A DNA stretch of 64,000 nucleotides from Ditylenchus dipsaci (taxonomy: Eukaryota; Nematoda; Chromadorea; Rhabditida; Anguinidae): assembly GCA_004194705.1 (NCBI GenBank), contig SADC01001283.1:806001-870000 (forward strand), in the 5' to 3' direction. Positions 59,301-64,000 of the stretch are shown in pieces; the first letter of the stretch is position 1, and each line of letters starts with the position of its first letter. A program made the position numbers and the translations under genes. The notes below the pieces were generated by a model. That model was not told the origin of the DNA, did no database searches, and saw only the letters and a list, made by a program, of their open reading frames with translations.

Positions 59301-59496
59301 GACCATTACTTTTTGCACACCCTTTTCAACATTCAACCCATTTTTAGAGAGCAAACCTTCTCTGAGCGCTACTTGAAGCTGGAAACAACTGGCATTTAAT
59401 TATGTTATCAAACCCGCACAAAATATCAACCTCAGCCTCTGATTCATCTCCACTGCCCATTTCGGCACTACTGCTCACCTCACTTGAATCAGACAT
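47365..59496 (-). CDS. EBP2: EBP2 (EBNA1BP2) rRNA-processing protein, eight exons
   Basis: Nucleolar protein needed for processing of 27S pre-rRNA and 60S subunit assembly. Exons: 59431-59496, 59292-59378, 59090-59220, 49864-49987, 49626-49816, 47692-47725, 47500-47639 and 47365-47441; about 283 residues. Phases agree at every junction. Seen in order: acidic MSDSSEVSSSAEMGSGDESE; LREGLLSKNGLNV; HKKRDWVQTLHVSFAPE; NDFDREATF across the 9.1-kb intron into KQAQNAV; LPRLHSLKVPIFRPDDYF then AEMAKSD; RRRLLDIQKTGEK; KKFATKVQ; KKFGYGGQKKRSKMND; KGRSSKRKAH at the end. These match the order of the family. In exon 8 the splice phase gives SFESPFGQSKK, but the stop-bearing frame starts after an A6 run (47411-47416 on the plus strand), so one extra base there breaks the tail. 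The start codon lies 24 nt below a TTTTTTCGGTTAG that could accept a spliced leader. Confidence 0.92.
47726..49625. other. EBP2 intron 5 (1.9 kb) with repeats
   Basis: Contains a tRNA-like relic on the minus strand (about 48010-48090: B-box-like TTGGTTTGATTCCG), a C-run at about 48172-48184, and a palindromic minisatellite at 48545-48890 of CCACGTTTT and GCGAAAAAGTG units. No exon is seen. Confidence 0.6.
48545..48890. repeat. palindromic minisatellite, GAAAAAGTGCCACG units
   Basis: Units near 20 bp (GCGAAAAAGTGCCACGTTTT) run one way at 48545-48710 and inverted at 48840-48890 (AACGTGGCACTTTTTCGCC). Confidence 0.8.
50124..50965. mobile_element. TTAA-bounded element, AGGGCATGC ends
   Basis: TTAA then AGGGCATGC at the left; GCGTGCCTC then TTTAA at the right. 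Subterminal AGCGCCCGCCGATTC and CCCGCCTTAATTTTTTGAAA are imperfect mirrors. No coding sequence. Confidence 0.65.
51400..52110. mobile_element. second copy of the 27200-28000 MITE
   Basis: Shares GGGCTGTGTAGGGAGAG, AGACTCAATATGC-type, TTTTTCATGCATCA and TCTCAACTCCAAGCCCCC phrases with 27200-28000. Its own arms are inverted around 51770. Confidence 0.8.
52655..54196. mobile_element. CCGTATTTTCTCTATTAAACG element, TA target
   Basis: CCGTATTTTCTCTATTAAAC and the inverse AATTGAGAAAATACGG bound 1.5 kb, with TA on both sides and ACGGGCCC phrases inside both arms. A smaller member is nested at 52936-53032, and an internal dyad spans about 53670-54050 (GGTCACACTCATTGGTCTTG against CAAGACCAAGTAGTGTGACC-like). 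Confidence 0.8.
52936..53032. mobile_element. 97-bp MITE nested in 52655-54196
   Basis: CCGTACTTTCTTTGATAG at the left, CGATTAGAGGAAATACGG at the right, with TA flanks. Confidence 0.7.
54353..54507. mobile_element. small MITE, CCATAAATCATCTAATAGAG ends
   Basis: CATAAATCATCTAATAGAGC is mirrored by GCTCTATTAGAGGATTTACGG, with TA flanks. Same terminal family as 31401-33046. Confidence 0.75.
54770..55460. repeat. palindrome with AATTTGAATCAC repeats
   Basis: Arms containing ATTTGTGTAATTTGAATCAC and GGTGGCCAAAGACCAGATGG (54950) are inverted at 55225-55330. A C9 tract lies near 55150. The turn is near 55070. Confidence 0.85.
55690..55900. repeat. fold-back MITE, third copy of the AATCATTGAAC family
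   Basis: GCCCGGGAATTCAAAAAATT is mirrored near 55840-55865. The interior TTCCTAATCATTAAACT and GTTTCTAACAAAGCCATACC match 18690-18900 and 40900-41075. The right edge continues to GCATGCCCCTTTAA. Confidence 0.8.
56140..56325. repeat. minisatellite, GTTGGCGAGTTTT units
   Basis: About eleven units of 17-20 bp around TTGGCGAGTTT, with variable spacers. Confidence 0.9.
56583..56646 (-). ncRNA. tRNA-like sequence followed by T6
   Basis: On the minus strand GTGCGACCCGATAGCTCAAC then TGGTTAGAGC is a good tRNA 5' half (A box TAGCTCAACTGGTTAGAGC). GATATCGAGTGATCGCAC follows, and the ends GTGCGA/TCGCAC can pair. It is shorter than a tRNA (64 nt), with no clear anticodon stem. TTTTTT follows directly (56577-56582), as for a Pol III terminator. 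CAGGCCTGG flanks it as an inverted repeat. Probably a tRNA-derived element or pseudogene. Confidence 0.5.
56785..58113. repeat. 1.3-kb inverted repeat with GGTAATTACCCGGG blocks
   Basis: Left arm 56785-57115 (AATGAAGTGTAAAACTATTT; TTCGCCTTGGTCTCCACTTT; GGTAATTACCCGGGTAATTA) is inverted at 57770-58113. The centre (57150-57475) contains mirrored ACATTTACACTTACA arrays. Confidence 0.88.
58125..58875. repeat. inverted repeat with G/C tracts and 58384-58741 dyad
   Basis: GGGGGGGTATTCGCTACTAG at the left is mirrored by CTAGCGAATACCCCCCCCC at the right. Inside, ACAATGATCCGTTTTTCGTC at 58390 is mirrored near 58715-58735. Related GGGTATTCGC phrases occur at 39785 and 59050. Confidence 0.82.
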
Positions 59497-59639
59497 TCTA
59501 CCACTCAGTGATGTGCTAACCGAAAAAATAGTACAGTGGAACCTCGTTATAAGATACACCCAATATAAGATACACCTCGTTATAAGATACACCTGGGTCG
59601 GTCCCAAGTTAAATAACTCCCGTCAAATTGGTGCATAGA

Positions 59640-59725
59640 CGTTTCGCCCATATTTGGACAAATGTCCAAATATGGGCGAAACGTTTCGCCCATATTTGGA
59701 CATTTGTCCAAATATGGGCGAAACG
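59640..59725. repeat. 86-bp perfect dyad block, left copy
   Basis: Two tandem 43-bp dyads, each CGTTTCGCCCATATTTGGAC, a short turn, and the inverse. The same block lies at 62048-62133 with one difference. Confidence 0.93.
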
Positions 59726-60384
59726 CTAATATTGCCTTGGTCCCCCCACGGGGTGTCAAAATTCAAAAACATAATCAGTAGAGAAATTTGCGCGAAATGC
59801 GAAATTGAAAAAAGCAGCAATTTTCAATGGATTTTTTCTTTTGGTTTGTATTACTGAATTATGTCCATTCCGTTTGTGTTTTGTGTTTTTATCTTAAACT
59901 GGTGAGATTCGCTGTTTTTCGGGCTTTCTATCGAGCCATCACTTGCAAACAAAAGATAGCGAATTTGGTTGCCACAAATTTATTTTATGAAAAGATCACT
60001 GAAAAAATTCACTGAGTTGTGTGCTAAAACTACACTGAGCTTCTGTTTTTTGATACAAACGCTAAAAACAAAATCGTTAGCGTAATAGCCCGTTAATTTT
60101 GGCGTATGTATGTGCAATATTGCTCCAATTAATACGAAATTTTTAACTTTTTATACGGCGCGATCTCGAAAATTAGTATTTTCCAGTCAAAAACCATGGT
60201 TTTTTGGCTTAAAATGGTTATAACTACGGAAAATTCTGGAATTTCGAAAATCCCTCTGAGGATCTTGTAGTAGAGATTGCGGGCTTCATTTTGGTATATA
60301 GAAAGTTTAAAAAAGTCTGTGGTTTTTGGATTTTTGTCTGTGGTGAAAATTTTTGCTAAATTTTTTGCATTCAGGTATATCAAT

Positions 60385-61213
60385 ATGGTACTCACAAGGC
60401 ATCATGCAAAGGTAGAATTGGATGAATCCTCCCGAAAATCGAGAACTGCGAATGCAAGAGCCGCTGCTGCAGAAACAAGGCAGGCTAAAAAAGAACAGAA
60501 AAGGTCGGATTCGCTTCGAAGGGAAGCTGCCCGAAAGGCTAATTGAATCAGCAAATCCAGATATGGTCAGACAATTGGAAGCAGTATACAAGAGACTAGG
60601 GGCAGACAGGCAAGCTCACTTTCAAACCTTCTGCGGTACTTTATAGTTTTACTTTTGATTGTTACGAAGATGCTTTTGCAGGAAACCACATACGAAAGCT
60701 ATTAAGCGGTAATGGACCGGAAGAAATCTCGAATGTCATAAAAGATGGACCATGTCATTCTCAGTTCCGCCTACTGCTTACACTTTTGGGCAAAATGCAA
60801 TCTTTGGCCAAAGCAGAATTTCTGGTGAAAGAAGAAGTTGTGATGTTCAAAAGTTGGACCAGACAATATTTCAGTTGTATCAGAGTAAGATATTAACTAT
60901 TTCATTTACTTCATTAATGTGCTATCTCATCATGCAGAATATTGTCCCTAGTTCCTCTGTTACCGTTAAAAACCATCTGCTCTGCTTTCACGTAGCTGAT
61001 TTCATGGAAGAGCATTCATTTTGGGGGCTCCTATCAGAACAATCAATTGAGGCGCTTCATTGCAAAGTCAACAGTGATGAAAGAAGATTTGCCTGTGTGC
61101 GCGACAGAAGAGAAGTCCTTGAAAAAATCATGAAACAGTCCTATATCAGAAATATTTTGTGTGACTTGGAAATTCGTTATGATGAAATGGAGTTTGAAAT
61201 TGAAGAAGAATAA
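60385..61213 (+). CDS. unfamiliar transposon-borne protein, copy B
   Basis: Homologous to the gene at 36962-37880. Exons by eye: from 60375 (acceptor CATTCAG; ATG 60385; MVLTRHHAKVELDES, a charged region rich in A, K and R), to a donor near 60634 with one frame change near 60530; 60682-60884 (NHIRKLLSGNGPEEISN; LLTLLGKMQSLAKAEF) and 60938-61213 (LCFHVADFMEEHSFWGLLSE; QSIEALHCKVNSD; ERRFACVRDRREVLEKI; acidic end EFEIEEE). The middle exon is 203 nt in both copies. AATAAA lies at about 61243. In the middle exon the residues match copy A at about half of positions, so both diverged from an older family member. A transposase role is inferred from the surrounding inverted repeats only. Confidence 0.62.
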
Positions 61214-62047
61214 AATATTGTTGTTAATTTGTGTTACGAAGAATAAACTGTTATGTTTCGGCCTGTATTAGTCCTTAAATTTTGAGAATATCCGTCCTAT
61301 ATGTGAAAAGAATAAAAAGCTCAATATTTTCACAGCAAAATTTTTAAATTGCCTTTTGAAAATTCTTGGCGTTTTGTTTGAACTATTCTGATTACGTTTT
61401 TGAATTTTGACACCCGTGCCCCCTTGATTTTTTTTACAAATTTTCATTTTGTTTAATTGCGTCAAAAACCGTTCCATAACACATTTTCCCTCGCTTTTTT
61501 AGCGAAAAAAGAGATTATATCTATAAACCTCGTACCATTTTGTGAATTTTCCAACCATATGCTGATGTCATGTTTTGTTTTCGATTTTTGGATTTATAAT
61601 TATTTGTCTGTTTTTTTGCTGAAAGGGCTATTTTAGAGTGCCTAACAAAGTGCTACTAGAATTTTTGGGTTTTTTCAGGATTCACGATCTTCACTGAAAT
61701 TAATCCCATAATTTTTCAAAGTATGGCGCACTAAATTTATTTACAACGATCATAACAATCAAACATTTAAAACGACTTCAAAATGACTGTTAGCAAATGT
61801 TATTGGAATAGATGGAAGCTCTTGTTGCTGTTTCGATTTTTGCCAACTGTTTTCTAGATCTGGCGAATACACCCTCCATCCAACACTCGAGTAGATCAGC
61901 ACATTCACTTGGAAAAGCTCTGGTTTGAAATACAATCTTTTTTTTTTAAAAAGCGAGGCAAAATGTGTTATGGAACGGTTTTTGACGCAATTAGACTAAA
62001 TAAAAATTTGTAAAAAAAATCAACAGGGGGGACCAAGGCAAAATTAG

Positions 62048-62133
62048 CGTTTCGCCCATATTTGGACAAATGTCCAAATATGGGCGAAACGTTTCGCCCA
62101 TATTTGGACATTTGTCCAAAAATGGGCGAAACG
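62048..62133. repeat. 86-bp dyad block, right copy
   Basis: Same as 59640-59725; only the last half-unit differs (AAAATGGGCG for AATATGGGCG). Because the block is itself palindromic, the copies are both direct and inverted repeats. Confidence 0.93.
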
Positions 62134-62233
62134 TCCCTTTACCGTCAAATTACCCCCTATATAAGATACACCTCGTTATAGGATACAGCTGGGGTCGGTC
62201 CCTGGGTGTATCTTATAACGAGGTTTGACTGTA

Positions 62234-63690
62234 TAATGAGTCCGTGAACCAAAAACAACTGTAAGCGAAATTCTGTACAAATAAATTAAGAAAAATGCAT
62301 CTAATCGGGATAAAAAAAGAAATTGAGATAATTTTTGAATATCACAATAATCTAATCTCATTTTAGCGCTAATTCAAAGTTGTATTACAGTAAGTGCAAT
62401 TGTAAATTGCCCACTCGCGTTGCTGGATATTCTCCAGATACTGTAACCAATTTGAGCCTTTCTTACTGGTAAAAGTAGCATTCGTTTCTTCCCAGTACTA
62501 CTTTGAATATAATCGATAGATAATCGGTCCTATTGTAAAAGCTGGTGTTTTTAGTAACTTTGTGAAGGTAAAGATTACCACCTGTTTTGATGGGTAGATC
62601 ACACTTGGATCAGCCAGGTGTACTACTTCCAACTTGATTTTGTGAGAATTATGTATTATGCTAGCTATTAATACCGGAACTGCTTTATGAAACTAGCTAT
62701 GAAACAGGTTTGATAGTACAGGGTTGTCCAATTGTTTTGAACTATTTCTTTTGCATATAACTTTTTCAATATGCGCTATTCCGATAAGGTGTTTTTTTTC
62801 GTCTAATAGAGAAGGTGATGGGAAGTCGTTCGACACCTCACTAGTCGTTTTACGATGAAAATTTTGATGGTCGGTTAAAGATTTCATTGATTTTTCAAGA
62901 AAGATGGCTTATAAGCAAAAAGTGAATCGGAACTTGCTCTCACAAAATTGTCTGCGTAACTAAGGACTGAGTGTAAAGCAGGCATATGGGAGTACCAAAA
63001 AACGTTAAACTTTGTTACGATCAATCTTCGTTATTAAAAAAAAGTTTGTCATGGGTCTTGTTCCTATTTAATACGCCATGTATAAGCCATTTTTCCTAGA
63101 AAACCAACGAAATGTTCAACCCACCATCAAAAATCAAAATCTTTGTCGTAGAATAACTAATAAGGTGATTAAAAAATTCCGATCACCTCCTCTATCGAAC
63201 AAAAAAAGATTTCGTCGTGAAAAAGTTATGAGCAAAAGAAATAGTTTAAAAAATTTAGACAACAATGTACAATAACAATTCATATAATAATAAAAACCCC
63301 GCTAGCCATTAACCTCTATTTACCCCCAGTACAAGGTTTGTCGCTCATTTCACACGATTTCGAATAATGAGAACTTGGGGATCGGTCTTTCAGATCAGCA
63401 CCATTTTTAGTACAAATTGGTTCTGCATGTTGTGCAAAAATGCAAAAAAAATACTTTGACTCGGCACCTTAGTGTGATTCAAAAAATAGAATAGGGGTTA
63501 GACATAAGCCCTAGCAAGACCTTGTTAATTTTAAATCCGTTATAAACGATGATGAAAGAATAACTAAGCTGTAACAAAACCACGCTTGTCGACCTACAGG
63601 CTGCAGCTCTGACGAAATTAAAATCTTTGACACAGCCTTCAGCTACCCACTAAACCTTATGTCCATACATACAACCACACTCCAAATGTC
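62234..63690. other. intergenic, few repeats
   Basis: No gene recognised. The stretch is less repetitive than the rest. The segments at 62690-62887 and 63078-63275 look like a diverged inverted pair (AAAGATTTCATTG... against TGAAAAAGTTATG...; SKRNSLKNLDN and CKRNSSKQLDN in shadow frames). Confidence 0.45.
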
Positions 63691-63696
63691 TTTATT
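63691..63696 (-). other. polyadenylation signal of EBP2-like gene
   Basis: AATAAA on the minus strand, 36 nt beyond the stop codon at 63733-63735. Confidence 0.75.
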
Positions 63697-63732
63697 CCAA
63701 AACCTACATCAACAATAAACGTCAAAAGATTT

Positions 63733-64000
63733 CTACTTATCTTGCTTATACTTCCTCTTCAATTTCCTCGCAGTTTCTTTGATTGCTTGCTTCTCCTTAC
63801 TTTTCTTCACCTTGTACGCCTTCTGCACTTCACCAGCAAACTTCTTCTCGGTTCTGACTCGCTTCCTCTCTTCTTGCTTCTCGCCAGTCTTCTGTATATC
63901 AAGTAAGCGGCGTCGGACCTGAAATTAAGTCGTAAAAAGTTGTAAAACAGTCGTCAAAAATCTACCTTATGCATGTGCGAGTCACTCTTAGCCATTTCAG
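63733..64000 (-). CDS. second EBP2-like gene, 3' end (cut by window edge)
   Basis: Two exons are visible: 63966-64000 (EMAKSDSHMHK, ending at a GTAGAT donor) and 63733-63918 (VRRRLLDIQKTGEK, then KKFAGEVQKAYK, ending KRKYKQDK and stop). The intron is 47 nt and lies at the same codon as intron 4 of the EBP2 gene at 47365-59496. Identity to that gene is high around the junction and falls towards the end. This copy stops before the KKFGYGGQKKRSK and basic tail region, so it lacks the C-terminal nucleolar-type tail. The ORF is intact and has its own polyadenylation signal, so it may be expressed. The 5' part lies to the right of the window. Confidence 0.85.

Larger units (their letters stand above)
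59534..62231. mobile_element. nested transposon just upstream of EBP2
   Basis: CAGTGGAACCTCGTTATAAG and inverted CTTATAACGAGGTTTGACTG bound 2.7 kb with TA flanks, a pogo-type terminus. Inside are two 86-bp dyad blocks (59640-59725 and 62048-62133), then a second inverted pair (GGGTGTCAAAATTCAAAAAC at about 59753, inverted at about 61396-61414) enclosing the gene at 60385-61213. The right half also contains a fold-back at 61420-62040. Confidence 0.8.

Noticed and set aside
1..64000. Bacterial-style operons, promoters or ribosome binding sites
   Set aside because: Genes are split by short spliceosomal introns and the window is eukaryotic, so prokaryotic signals would be meaningless.

Overview
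This is a eukaryotic window: AT-rich, gene-poor and saturated with inverted repeats. It is most likely a nematode, and the repeats look Caenorhabditis/rhabditid-like. Three things point there. Real genes have many introns of only about 47-52 nt ending in TTTTCAG/TTTNAG. A partial transporter belongs to the sugar-transporter-like family I know from nematodes. Many palindromic elements start with TA-CCGTA, TA-CAGT or TTAA-AGG, as C. elegans repeats do. Species cannot be told from sequence alone.

Four host loci can be supported, all on the minus strand. (1) 2.2-3.4 kb: part of an MFS/GLUT-like transporter, with one apparent GC-AG intron. (2) 12.2-16.4 kb: a METTL4/DAMT-1-type N6-adenine methyltransferase with the DPPW catalytic motif, split by a 2.5-kb repeat-filled intron. 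(3) 47.4-59.5 kb: EBP2 (EBNA1BP2), a nucleolar ribosome-biogenesis protein, in eight exons with a 9.1-kb repeat-filled intron and an apparent one-base frameshift in an A6 run of the last exon. (4) 63.7-64.0 kb, running off the right edge: a second EBP2-like gene that stops where the first one continues, with its own polyadenylation signal.

Nearly everything else is mobile DNA, often nested. Recognisable transposase remains are PIF/Harbinger (7.7-8.3 kb, minus), hAT (20.6-22.5 kb, minus, inserted inside another hAT-type element, both with 8-bp target duplications), pogo/Tigger (31.4-33.0 kb, plus; a deleted copy at 24.8-25.5 kb), and a Mutator-like element (34.25-36.37 kb, minus, 10-bp duplication). 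Two copies of an unfamiliar multi-exon gene (about 36.9-37.9 and 60.4-61.2 kb, plus) sit inside terminal inverted repeats; the first lies in an element bounded by TTAA with AGGACC ends. This is the best candidate for a little-described transposon family.

Layout: 0-2.2 kb fold-back repeats; 2.2-3.4 transporter; 3.46-6.0 inverted-repeat element holding a minisatellite and a ~185-bp satellite; 6-12 Harbinger relic, MITEs, a GC-richer island; 12.2-16.4 METTL4; 16.7-19 element with AGATC arrays; 19-23 nested hATs; 23-31 fold-backs and relics; 31.4-33 Tigger; 33.9-38.1 TTAA element containing a MITE and the Mutator-like element; 38-47 fold-backs including a 1.2-kb palindrome; 47.4-59.5 EBP2 with its giant intron; 59.5-62.2 nested element 38 bp upstream of the EBP2 start codon; 62.2-64 sparse sequence and the EBP2-like 3' end. 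Exon edges were placed by eye from splice sites, phase and remembered family motifs; no search was run.
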